Below, one piece after another: positions 34,334 through 46,289 of a stretch of 64,000 nucleotides of DNA. The notes beneath the pieces are model-generated. The model did not search any database, had not been told where the DNA came from, and saw nothing but the letters and a program-made list of their open reading frames with translations. The position numbers were made by a program, and so were the translations under genes. The stretch spans positions 62,001 through 126,000 of the forward strand of contig WBMW01001277.1 of the NCBI GenBank assembly GCA_013396635.1, given 5' to 3'. Positions within the stretch are counted from its first letter, which is position 1. Every line of letters starts with the position of its first letter. This DNA is from Penelope pileata (taxonomy: Eukaryota; Chordata; Aves; Galliformes; Cracidae).

Positions 34334-37009
34334 TAATTTTTCTCATTCCTTATTTTGCAATTAGATTGCTTATTTAGAGAGTGAGTTGAATGGATGGGTA
34401 GGATTTCAGAAAGAGGAACTTCTGATAACATACTTGATTGTGGGTATTAAAAAAAAACAAGTAAATTCTGCCACCCAGTGTGTAGATATAATTTAATTGC
34501 TTACATTTGCAGACTCGGCACTGAGAAATGAAAAAACTGCATATTTTTGAAATGATAAAGTAAATTCCATTTCCTGAAATCTGTCCCTCCTTCTGCTACT
34601 GACACATCACACCAGAGTTCTACCCTTTTTTCCAACTTCTTTTATATATGCACGCTGGCATGGCACAGAGAATTGCTGTCATGGGAGTCTTTGATTTTCT
34701 TATTCCCTCTACTCTCTACTTTCCATGGGCAAAGAAGGCCTCACGGCTGTCTTGGTTAGGAGTTGTAACTTGAAGACCTACTTTAGGGAAGGATGATCCT
34801 TATCAGAGTCTTTCAAAAAAATAAATTATTTTTACAGGAGTTGTTTGTTTAAAAGATTTAAGGATATCTCTCAAGTTGTTTTAATGTAGATGTCATCTGA
34901 ATAATGTTTATGGAGAAGAAATTATTTATATAACTGTAATAGCTTTACATCTCCGATGCATTGATACATTACTTTTTATAGGAAAGTTACACAATGCTCA
35001 ATCTCCTTTCTTTAATATTTTTCACTCTTTTTATATAACTTAGTATACTTTATTTTATCAAATACTATGTGAGCATTTTGAAGGCAGAGGAAGTTTCTGG
35101 GACTGTGATTTCTGTAAGGGTTTTCAGGTTCTACTATGAATTTTAATGCTGTTGGGTTTTATTTGTTCTTCGGTGAGGAAACATTAATGCTTAAAAATCA
35201 CTCCGGATCAGTAAAAACTGAAAGATTGCAGTGACAGTTAATGCTTTTCTATTGCATTTTATTAAAACTTCCAGCAATCTTTACTATTTCTTCCAGTAAT
35301 ATATGCCACTGTAACTACTGGAAGACAAAATGCAGAAATATATTGTCACGAATATCCTTTTTAAAGGATGCATTACAGACTAATTCCAGAAGAGAGGCAT
35401 TTCTGAAAACGCGTTGCAATCAACAAAGCCTTCTTAGAACAGTAACATATTTTGTTTTTGATTCTTTTTTTCCCTAATTTTCTTCTGTAGCCAGAAACTC
35501 ATTTGAAAATAAATCCTTATTTACTAAATTTGGAAGGAGGTAGAAAATACACAGTCTGTGTATTTTACAAATTGCTCATGACTGCAACTCATTGCTTGAG
35601 AAGGTAGTTATGAACTCTGAAATTAAAGCATTTCAGTTTTAGAAGGAAGATGTCCTTTGTGTAGTGCTTGCTCTCGTGAAATAATTGTTTCTCCTCTAAA
35701 GTATCTTCACAATTGTTCTCTTAGGTTGAGAACTATAGTTAGATCAGCAGCCTAGTCTCATTAAAGTGGGTGACTGTCTTTTAAATATGACTTCAAAAAG
35801 CTAGATTAATCCCACAACATTATTCTCTGTATTAAGGTAGGTTCTAACAGTGTCTTGGGGCCTTTGGGTCTTACATATTTAAAAAAGCAGTAATTTAAAG
35901 TAATGAAGGAAAGGTCAGTTATTCTATTTGTTCATTAAAATGGCATTTTTGAAGGCTAATGTTTAAAATCACTTGTCCAACAGTTACAGATTTTTTGTAG
36001 CAATAAAGCATTTGTACACTAAGCTTCAATGTAGGCCACTAATGGAATGTTTTTAAATAGAATTACCTGTATTTATTTTTCCTTTCCTATAATCCTAAGA
36101 GAGGAGGATGAAGTTAAATTCTGCAACTTTGATGTACACAGAGTGCTCGCTTCCTATGTAGAGATAAGTGAAATATTCAGGAAGTAATCAAACGTTTTCA
36201 TCTGTTATGTAGAAAAGAATAGAGTTACAAGCTGACTTCTCCTTGAATTTTATGAAGATTGATTAAAGTCTTTATTCTGGAAGTTTAAATACTGGCATCT
36301 GCTTTTTTCCCCCCGTGGTTTAGGTCCCACCTCATAATGGCCACAGAACTGTTAACAGCATGTCTTGAATGTATTCTAATAATATTGTATAAATATCTAA
36401 ACTGAATACCAAGAATGCCATTGACTACTGTCTGGCCTGCCATAAAAATTCAGTGCTCACTGTGGTATAGCTGAACTTTGATGTATTTTAATTAAGTCTC
36501 CTCTGACCACTCTTTGTGATGGTTCATCTTGTTAGCCTGCTCCATGAACAGGGATGTGCAGAACTGAGTCAAAAGAAAAATGAGGTCACTTATTTAGTAC
36601 CAGAATTCTTGAAAATGGAAACGTATTCACATTTTCCATCCACTTTCCTTTCTTTTTCAGGACATCAGCTCTGCACTCAGTCAACACACTTGTGGGGGAA
36701 AAATGAGGCACTCAAAGCCTCACCATTTGTTTATAACCTTTTCCCTAAAATATCCCTGAATAGTAACTTGAAAGATAGGTGTGAATATTTCAGTGAACCT
36801 TGCTGGTGCTTCTTGTGTATATGAGTAAGAAAGTCTATATTGAAGCTGATTATGGCTCTCTCTCATCTAAAAGACAAGAAAAATATTGTATAATTAAATG
36901 TAATCTTCTGTTATCAAGTCAAAAATAAGAGAATTCATATCTGATTATTCAGAAAAGTCTTTTTGAAGTTTGAAGCCTCCAAATTGTTTTGGATTTCACA
37001 TTTAGTATA

Positions 37010-37426
37010 TGTCTTAGTTTCTAACTGAAACTTCCTTAGTGTCTGCTACAAAGCTGTGTTTTGGTTCTAGAAAGAAAACAAGGCTGATAACACCCGACAG
37101 TGCTGAACAGAACCAAGGACATTTGTATGTCTCTGCCAGGAGAGTGAAGAGGCTGGGGGGGCCGCAGGGAGCTGGGAGGGGACAAGAACGGGACAGCTGA
37201 CCCAAACTGACCAAAGGGATATTCCATACCATATGACATCATGTAACATAAGGAAGGGAAGTGANTATTTTATTCTATTTACCTTTTCTGTTAGTAAATA
37301 GTTTTTGTCTCAACCCACGAGTTCTACCTTATTTCTCGATTCTCTCCCCCATCCCAGCTGGGAGGAGGGGGGGGGGGGGTGAAAGGCTGTGTGGGGTTTC
37401 CAGGCCTACTGGCTCAAACCATAACA
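37010..37426 (+). mobile_element. Solo LTR, avian ERVL-like, same subtype as 30851 but inverted, with N gap
   Basis: It starts TGTCTTAGTTTCTAACTGAA and ends AAACCATAACA. It shares with the reverse complement of 30851-31388 the blocks GGGACAGCTGACCCAAACTG, ATTCCATACCATATGACATC and CTCAACCCACGAGTTCTACC. At 417 bases it is about 120 shorter. The missing part falls at the single N at 37264, between the promoter-proximal and polyadenylation-proximal halves. No clear 5-base duplication was found. A G run follows at about 37367-37379. Confidence 0.86.
37264..37264. other. Single N inside an LTR
   Basis: Sits where about 120 bases of LTR are missing compared with the related LTR at 30851-31388. Confidence 0.9.
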
Positions 37427-39819
37427 ATTTGCTTGCTCAACATCACTGCTTTGTCTGACATAATGAAATGAAGGGAAATCACTTACTGCTTCTGTTTTCC
37501 TGAAAAAAAAAAAATCTCTCTTTAGTCTTTATTTAATGTAATCTTGATGAAAAGAGATTTTGACTTTTAAAACAATATATTAATATTATATTTTTTATTT
37601 GAAGGTTGTCACTAATTTCCAGTTTTGCATTGCACTTCACTAGAAACAGGTTTAATCACCCTGAGCTTCTCCTACTGTTCATGAAGAAAATGTCCTGTGG
37701 ACAAAATCTCAAAGAGAAATGTGATCCCGATTTTGACTGGTGTTACCAGAGAAGGTTAATCAGTGCTTTTGATTCTTAATTCACTCCAATACACGGCCTT
37801 GGAATGCTGTGGATATTCCTATAGATCCTCCTAGTATACATCAAACAGCATATGTCAAACTGCCTGTCTGTATCTGCTAGGATAGTTACCACATCTTGAA
37901 ATAACATATGCCAAGCCAACAAACTTTCTCTTCCATTGGCGTACAAACCACAGGTTAGCCAATATACTGATTTCAGCTAGGGAACATGAATTTCCAGGTT
38001 CTGATCTGTATCAACAGATTTCCATAGTCCAGATTGGACTACAGACAAGTCCCTGCAACCTTTTCAGCCTCTGAGTTTATTCAGTAGGCTGAGCTGACTT
38101 GTTCAGTGCAGAAGCCAACATGGCTTATTCTGAACTAGATTTTCATCTGTTCTGATACACTATTTTGACACTCATGAAAATTCTTAGATAGCATCTCATG
38201 AAGTAAAGGTGGCTTCTGTTTGATTCTTGTTGTTTATACGTTTTGAAAAACAGCAGTTTCCAGTGATGGTGTATTTTAATTTACCATATGTGTGAAAAGT
38301 TTAATTAGCATATTCATCACCCAGCCCAGAAGTAGCTTTACAATTCACTTCACAGGCTGTTCGTAAATTGTGAAATTCCTGTAGAATCAGCTGTCTCACA
38401 GAGAGAGTACTGCATCTGTCCTACACGCATTCTCACACAGGAAACAAAGTCAATGTGGTAACAGTAAGAAAGATCTTGAATCTAGACTTTTAAAAAGTAA
38501 TGTCTTTTGTTTTCCCAAAAAAATAATGCCTACCCCCAGATGTGAACACAGACAACTTGTGTTAGCTTCAACACTAGTTTGCCTTGTGTGATTGAGAGCA
38601 AACTTCAGGCCCTGCTCTTGGAGTACACTGTTCACTCGGGTCTTGCACAGGCCAGATAATAACTACAGTCTCTATTGTGAGCAACTATTGGAGGCCAAGT
38701 TACAGTTGCTACATTTTTGTTCTCTTTGGGAACTGAATGATGGAGCAGTATTTTGAAAATATTCTCTCATCTATTGACCTGCACTAATATAGTGTCACCT
38801 AGCAAATGGATTTGAAATTGCTGGAAACTTGCTCAATGGACAAAAATTGTCAAGGATTTATGCCATCAGGCAGAGAACTGTGCAAACAGTTCAAAGGTAC
38901 TGCAGTCATTTAATTTGCCAGGTGTATACATATTAAAAATCATTTTGTGATGTTCTTAGATGATGCTGGAATAAATGTGCCAGTCATCAAGTAACTGTAG
39001 CTTTAACAAATAGGCTATCTGTTAATTTGTGTTGAAAGGAATGAGAAGATATTGAGAACTCTTTTTTCCTCTGTTCTTTTTCCACATAAGTCTCAAACGA
39101 AACATTGTGCTGTATTGGATAGACTTATGCAATCCATTTCATTTAGGTCATGACCATTGATTTTGAAAGATTAGTCTTCACTGAAGATTAGTGTAGCTCC
39201 AGAAAATTGTAGAGCCTAAGGAAATAGCTAAGTACATTATGTTTCTGTTACCTGGCTATGGAAAATTGTAACATTATTCTATACATAAAGAAGTACTCTG
39301 TGCACAGAAGAAATAAAACATAAAGAATATCTTTTCAAATGTTTATGTAATACATAGGAATGAGGTATCTTAGTTTTTATGTGTTGTGTATACTTGCACT
39401 TACATAAAATAATAACCATGAAAAGAATTGTTAAACATTTTCTTCTTTGCTCCAAAATGTGGAGTTGCATGGTACCATCATTCATTCATTTTGCTTTTTT
39501 CTTTTTCTCTAATTTATAGGTGAAATTAGACTATTTATATGTGAGATAAATCACAATACACATTTCAATACAGAAGATAGAATATGAATAAATATTGAGC
39601 AGCCAACCTTAGTTGCAGCTAGAAGACTTGAGTAGTAACTCCTATTGTGAATAGTCCTTTTAATATATCTGGAGTGCCTTCTCTTGTCAGATGTTTCTCA
39701 GTTTGAATTGCAGTTCCTGGTGGTGGAACTTGCCCGTCATCGTTAATGGATATTATTACAAATCAAGTCAGATCAAATATGTGAAAAACTGGTTCCTGGT
39801 GTTTGTGCCCCCTGTCTCT

Positions 39820-40315
39820 TCTTCTTCATTCTCTTTGCACTCTCCCTTCAGGCATTTATGGACAATTATGAGATCTCCCTGAACCTCCTTTTGTCTAGGC
39901 TGAGCAGTTCAAACTCTATCAGCCTCTCCTCGTAGAAGTGATCCAGTCCCTTAGTCATCATTGTGGCCATTCATTGGAGTCTCCTTTATCTATGTCTGTT
40001 TTGTACTTGAGGTCTAAGAACTGGCCACAGTACTTCAGATGTGGCCCCAACAGTGCTGAGTAGAGAGGAAGGATCACCTCCCCCCACCTGCTGGCAATAC
40101 TTTTCCTATTGCAGCCAGCCCAGATACCACTAGCCTTTGCAGCATGGCACATTGCTGGCTTATGTTCAACTTGCTGTCCACCAGGATGCCCTGGTCCTTT
40201 TCTGCAGAGCTACTTCCCAGCTGAGTAGCTTCCAGCATGCACTGGTGCCCAGGACTGTTCATCCCCAGGTGCAGGACTTAGCACTTCTTGCTGAATTTCA
40301 TGGAAACAGAAGATT
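39820..40315 (-). mobile_element. CR1 LINE fragment, ORF2 C-terminus
   Basis: Diverged CR1 in reverse. Left to right it has CTCTATCAGCCTCTCCTCGT, CTGGCCACAGTACTTCAGAT, CAACTTGCTGTCCACCAGGA and a right end at about AGGACTTAGCACTTCTTGCT. Minus-strand translations include GVILPLYSALLGPHLKYC-like and KDQGILVDSKLNISQQCAML, which are CR1 ORF2. Both the 3' tail and the 5' part are missing. Confidence 0.88.
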
Positions 40316-40599
40316 GTGAGAGTCTTAAAATGAGACAGATTTCAAGAAGTTTATTGTGGAACAAATAATAGTGGATTTCCACTAATGAAATGATGTGTTG
40401 CATCAGATAGTGGCAAGACTGGCATACAGTCTTGTCTGTTCTCACATTAACGTTAACAGAGAAGGTGGACAGAAAATAAAGTTGGATAGTCACGTGAGAC
40501 AAGGTAATCAAGCTATAAAACAGATGGGAGAAGAGTGAAGAAAGGAAAACAAAAACCAATAATTTAATTTACATATCTCAGATAATCATGGGATTTTTA

Positions 40600-40619
40600 C
40601 TTTTTTTTTTTTTTTTTTN
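40600..40619. repeat. Poly-T run ending at a single N
   Basis: A T homopolymer of about 18 bases ends at an N at 40619. Homopolymer length is uncertain here. No element body is recognised next to it. Confidence 0.85.
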
Positions 40620-40954
40620 AATTCATGTTACTTGAAAATTAAAAAACAATATGAATCTTGGAACTCCGGACATAGTTCACCTCATTACACTTTTCAGTAA
40701 TTTTCTTAAGTGCCCCATGCATTATATATTTAGTCAGGACATGACAAAATGGAGATTCTTTATGGTAGGAAGGGTTTCTTGGAGCTGCCATGTGTTAGCA
40801 CATGGATGACACCTTCCCAGTTCAAAAAAGAAAAATTGCTAGAGAATAAACTGTTAATTTAGTAGGTTGTTGTTGGTAATGATAACTACCTCCCTGTGCT
40901 TTTAGGAACTGTTACTGGCTACTTTGCTTTTGTTTTGAATTTTACTCGCATGTA

Positions 40955-40985
40955 TATGCTTTGCTATGCTTTACTATGCTTTGCT
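40955..40985. repeat. 10-bp tandem repeat, three copies
   Basis: The unit TATGCTTTGC occurs three times in a row, with one base changed in the middle copy. It is a minor local tandem repeat. Confidence 0.85.
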
Positions 40986-41471
40986 AGCTGTGTAATAGTT
41001 TACCAGAAGTAATATTAGTTTATTATTAATATTATTAATCCCAAATTCAGCAGCATTATTGCATGATATGGTTCTGTAATGTATGAACAAAATGCTAGTG
41101 CACTTTAAGTCTGCTGTTAATGTAAAATAGACTAACAGGCAGAGCTATTTAAGTGAGATTTCTCATGCTTGTCTTTCTTAGTATGAATTTGTGTTAGCTT
41201 TGTAATAGCTTTATTGAAACCTTTAGGATGAAAGGACCTATCACTATTTATGTTGTTAACATTAGTCTTTTCCATCCCTCTGTCCCTTTTTTTTGCTTCT
41301 CCGGTGACCCTTTTTGTCCTCAGCTGCTACTATCCGTAAGTTTTCTAGAAACCAATCCCAAGCAGAAACTAATTTACTGGTGGTTTACAGCCTCCCATGG
41401 AGCTTTAGAATTTTTCAGTCTCATTGCTTATGCTATGGTTAATCTACACTGCATGTGTTTTTATTTTTCAG

Positions 41472-41573
41472 GAAACTGAAGCAGCAGTGCAAGCTAAACA
41501 GCCGAATGTGGAAGAGGTTTTGTCTAAAGGGTGTCATTTATATAAGAAAAAATCAGCCACTCATCCAGTAAAG
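41472..41573 (+). CDS. UTRN: Utrophin internal exon (dystrophin exon 49 equivalent)
   Basis: This exon encodes helix B and the loop into helix C of the last spectrin repeat before the hinge. The acceptor is TTTTTCAG and the donor GTAATG. It has 102 bases, 34 codons in phase 0, the same size I recall for dystrophin exon 49. The translation is ETEAAVQAKQPNVEEVLSKG followed by CHLYKKKSATHPVK. Dystrophin has ETEIAVQAKQPDVEEILSKG here, so the two paralogues are close in this exon. The choice of utrophin rests on the AAV, NVEEV, GCHLY and THPVK residues and on the neighbouring exons. Confidence 0.96.
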
Positions 41574-42824
41574 GTAATGAAGCAACCTTTAGCAATATCC
41601 ATTACTGTGTAATGGGTTATGCTTCCCCTGTTGTACACTTGTCCTTGACGTGCTCTGCTTAAAACCAATGAAAGAACTTGGCAATGAGCATTTATTCTGT
41701 TGTGACAGAATAGCCAGGAACAATGTAATGTACCCAAATAGAAAATTTTTACATGTTGTGATGGGATTATTTTATTTAACATTAAGGTTATTTTACTTAT
41801 TCAAGAGTAATTCACATTGAACCTAAATTTAAATTTGTTGTGCATAGTTAATGGCATCACTAAAGTATTTTTAAACTGCTTTATTTCAAATAGCACTTTC
41901 AGGAATTCTGTAAATTAAAAAAGTGAACATTTTTTGTAAACAAGATAAGAGTCAAGTGATAAAGAGAGCACTTTGCTTTAATTTTTTCCCATTGTAAAGG
42001 AGAGATGGCAATATAGAACTTTACCACTGAGTTTATCTCTGCCAGAATTCTTGTAGACTGACTTCCTTGATTCTGTCTTGAACAAGAAGGTGCATCGTTA
42101 GGAAGACTGATCCCTCCCAACCCTTCTCTTTTAGAAAAACATATTATAGAATCATTTTCCGCACCACAGAAATCAGTTGGACAGTTTACACTTACTTTCA
42201 TAAAGACTGTATAGACCTTCGTTGTGCCCTGGAGTACCATGTACTGTCCTGTAGAATCACGTAGCAGGAAAACGTAAGCATACAGCCCTTCATGAGCAGT
42301 CCAGCTGCTGTTGGAGTAGGAGATCAAACTACTAGTAAGGTCACTACTATATCAACCAGAGTTTGATTAGGTTTCTGGTTTTATCACTGCTAATAAAGGA
42401 TCTGTGGACATGATTAAGAGTTGCTTAAAACTGTAATAAGGACTTATTGATTACAGTAAGTATCTATTGCAATTACTTCTGACTGGACAGAGGTAGTAAA
42501 CCTTGTATTTAGAGCTCTTCCTAACCTACGGTTGTCAATAATCTAATTTTATAGTAAAAGGCTCCCTTGCAAAGTTAAGATGTCTGTAGGTGACCTCTAC
42601 AGTAAATTTCTTGTTTTCCTCCATCTGTAGTCACTACATTTACAGGAGATTTTGTAAAAGCAGGAAAATAATACTCCAAGTCTTACAAATCTCGCCAGCT
42701 GAAGGCAGACTCATAGGAACGTATGAATGCACTTATCTCTACTTCAGAAACCAATACATATTCAATCATGTTTTGGTTTCTTTTTCTTCTTTCCTTAACA
42801 GAAATCTTTTTTTTCCTTTTGGTA

Positions 42825-42862
42825 TATATATATATGTTTTTTGTTTGTTTGTTTGTTTGTTT
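42825..42862. repeat. Simple repeat, TA then GTTT units
   Basis: A short alternating TA run is followed within a few bases by about five GTTT units. Confidence 0.85.
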
Positions 42863-45218
42863 TTAATTATCAATTCTCCTAAACAGTGGAAAAATACCAA
42901 AAGAGGTGAACTGAAGTTGACTTAAAACTAGTGTGCTAATGAGAGTGAGCAGAAAGAAGGCTTCTGACTCTGTGTTGGGTGTAAATAGCACTATTATTGT
43001 TGGGAATAGAAACATGTCATCTGTATACTGAATGGGTGATTGAACAAAAATCACACTACAATAACTGCATTTACTCACTTAGTATAACTGCAGCAGCTGT
43101 CTTAGTGGCCCTTACTCCACATTTTAAGCAAAGAATTTGAAGCAGCAAAAAAAAAAAGAAAAAGAAAAAAAAAGTGAGATTTTGGCTTCCTAGATTTTTG
43201 CAACTGCATTTAAAGAACTGTAAAATGAGTGCTGACATTTGCGAGGAGAACTAGCACTTGCTTTATGTACGATTGACCAAAGCATAAGTAGTGTGAAGTG
43301 ATTGTTTAGGGCAAACTTATGACATAAAAGTGTATTCCATATCTATTTCTTATAAGTGTTCACGTCAAAGACTGAAAACTGCCAATTTCTACCAGATCTA
43401 CTAGAACATGATTGTCTAGAACGTTATAACGCTTTAAATAAAGATTATGATGTTCCTTGAATTGTAGTTTTGACAATGACATTATAAAATGTGTCTGTGA
43501 GGAAATTAATAACTATTTGTGGAGCAGTGGCTATTTCATTTCTAGTCCCTCTTTAATTGGATTTTACTTTTTTCATTACATTCTGGAGTTCAATTAATTA
43601 AACAACCTGTGAAGTTAATTTCTGATTCACTGTCTTGTACAGTAAGTAATAAAGCAGTGAATATATACTGTCAGGGCTGTTGAACTGCTTTCTTGGTGAT
43701 GTAGACTTCCTTAGGCTTTCCCACATTTATACTGAGTTTGTCTTCTGCCATCATTATCTGTTTTCATTCTTCAGTGAGTAATTTCCAGTACTGTTTATCA
43801 TTTGTACTTTCCAATACAGACTTTTCGACACAAGTCAAAATAATTTTCTACGCAAGTTATTTTGTGGTAGCATAAATTATTTGTACTCTTATTGTGGTGT
43901 TTTTGAAAGGGTATTACTGAGGTTGCGAAGTTAAACTCTCAAATTTCAGAAAATTCTTGAATTAAAGTTGATGCGGTGGCCTTGTTTTAGGTTGAACCCT
44001 GCCTAATTCAGTAGAGGGTATGGAGAGCACTCACACTGTGAACAGTGATTCAGTACTTAAACTCATACTTGTTTAGTTTGTTGCTGCAAGCTGCACTTTT
44101 CCTGTGAAGTATTCAGTTTCTGCTGTGAAGAAAAATGGCTAATTCCCTCATGGACTATTTCAAACCAGTCATCACAGTGGTGTCTAAGTGCTTCATAAAC
44201 ATTGCTTTATTTTAGATATGGGTATGATTGCTTTTTATTTTCCACAGAAATGAAAGAGAAAAAAACAACAGTTGGGTCAAAGTAAACATATTGCTAGACA
44301 CAAATCTGAGAAAATACCAAACATAGCAGTTTTCTTAACTTGTGATATTAAGCATAGGCGTACCATAAAATTCAGTACAATTTCCCAGACAATTATGACA
44401 AAAATGTGAGGGTTTATTTGAGACCAGTTTGTGTTTCAAGCACATAAAATATATTTAATCTAAAAACGTTTTCCCAGATCAAATTAATTCTCATGCAACA
44501 GGATGGTGGTTTTATCTGTTTTTACACATGGGAGCAAAGGCACAGAGAGACTGAAATTAAATATAGCAGATTTTTTTGTTTATCAAATTTGAAACACTGA
44601 CAGCCAGATACTTCAACATCATGTTTTCTGACATTTTATAAGATAAATGCATCATTTTCAGAATTTCAATTGCAGCTGAATTTACTGAAGAGTTCTGGAA
44701 ATAAAATACCAATTCTTCATGTTAGATTCACAGAAAAAGGAAAAAAAAAATGGCTTCTTTAAAAGCATTAATTACTTGCATGGCATTGCTTGAAAACTTT
44801 GCACAGTATTTAGTTACCTGAGAGAACCTTTTCTTAGCTTCCTTTTTTTTCTTAGTTCACTGCAAATCTTTCCATTCTTTTCAATAAATGAAGCAGAGGT
44901 CGCATAGACTTATTCATACTGCAGGCCGCTCCAGTGCTGGAAAATGGTATAAAAATTAAATATATTAATGCAGTTAGGTGCATTGGGTCTGAATTAACGT
45001 TCATAGTTGACTTTATTCTGACATTTCCTAGTGCTTTGCTGTTTATCGTTCCAATCTTTATAATATACTCTCATTGTAATGTTTTGAGTATAAATTGAAC
45101 CCAATGGCTTTATAAAGTGAGGGTTGAAACACTGAGATCCACTCTACCTCTCAAACACCAGTGGTTATTTTCTGGTACATTAATCACAGCCATGGATTTC
45201 TAGATTTTCATACAAGTT

Positions 45219-45254
45219 TTTGTTTGTTTGTTTGTTTTGTTTTGTTTTGTTTTG
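45219..45254. repeat. Simple repeat, GTTT then GTTTT units
   Basis: Several GTTT units pass directly into GTTTT units. This is a compound microsatellite. Confidence 0.88.
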
Positions 45255-45807
45255 GAGATTAAACCTATCTAACTTATCAAACAGTAATTCTTACAAACAG
45301 CATCTTTATTTCATCAAAGAATACTTTTCAAGTCTTCAAAGAAGTAAACAATAAGCAGAAATGTAAGTTATAGGCTGTTAAATGCTTATGTGTTGAACAT
45401 ATACTCCTTTTGAAACTTGTCCAGATGAAATATTCTTGTATAGAGAAGATGATTATGAATTCTATTGTCATTGGAATTTTCTGTATGTCCTTCAATGGAA
45501 AGTTACAGGGGTGAAGCCAGCAATTGTTCTGTAGGATTAAAGTTAGTCTATCTGCAGAAGGGTTGATTTTGAATTTGTAAATCTTTATGTTAACTAAATA
45601 TTTGATTCATGTAGGATGCCCAAAATGTGTAGTTATAGAATCTAGTATAGGACCTTAATAATATTCTTGATTATCAGTAAAGCATACATCTTATGTTATA
45701 GTTAACTGTCTGAAATATGTATGTTTTCACACCTTCACAAAGCATAGTAAAAGTCATGATACTGGAATTTTACAATATAGAACTGTAAAAATGTTCTTGC
45801 TGGCACA

Positions 45808-46289
45808 TAGAATCATAGAATGGCCCGGGTTGGAAGGGAACATAAGGATTATCAGGTTCCAACCCCCCTGCCACNAGAGTAGAGAGGGACAATCACCTCC
45901 CTGTCCCTGCTGGCCATCCCTCTCCTGATGGAGCCCAGGATACCATTGGCCTTCCGAGCTGCAAGAGCACACTGCTGGCTCATGTTAAGTTTTTCGTCTA
46001 CCAGGACCCCCAGGTCTTTCTCTGCAGGGCTACTCTCAAGGATCTCTTCTCCCAGTCTGTATACATACCTGGGATTACTCTGACTCACGTGCAAGACCTT
46101 GCACTTTGCTGTGTTGAACCTCATTAGGTTCACATGGGCCCACCTTTCGAGTTTATCAAGGTCCCTCTGGATGGCATCCCTTCCTTCCAACGTGTCAACT
46201 GCACCACTCAGCTTGGTGTCATCAGCAAACTTACTGAGGGTGCACTCAATCCCATCATCGATGTCATTGATGAAGATATTGAAATCCTA
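45808..46289 (-). mobile_element. CR1 LINE with internal loss at a single N
   Basis: The left end is a standard reversed 3' tail (AGAATCATAGAATGGCCCGG) to about 45874. After the N at 45875 the sequence jumps to the ORF2 C-terminal region (AGAGTAGAGAGGGACAATCA). Comparison with the copy at 18756-19300 indicates about 0.45 kb missing at the N. The ORF2 part is the least damaged in the window: minus-strand 45852-46190 is open, and the catalytic box at 46218-46229 reads FADD. It ends at GATGAAGATATTGAAATCC. Confidence 0.92.
45875..45875. other. Single N inside a CR1
   Basis: Sits where about 0.45 kb of CR1 between the 3' UTR and ORF2 is missing. Confidence 0.9.

Larger units (their letters stand above)
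23218..41471 (+). other. UTRN: UTRN intron (18.3 kb)
   Basis: This intron runs from donor GTAAAT to acceptor TATTTTTCAG. It contains a CR1 3' end (26115-26360), an ancient CR1-like relic (26890-27155), ERV LTRs (30851-31388, 32372-32923, 37010-37426), a mariner (32987-34333) and a CR1 (39820-40315). A scrap of CR1 tail (AGAATCATAGCATGGTTCAG) may lie at 25311-25335. I see nothing identifiable in 23220-25300, 25340-26110, 27160-30850, 31390-32370, 34340-37000, 37430-39820 and 40320-41470. Confidence 0.9.
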
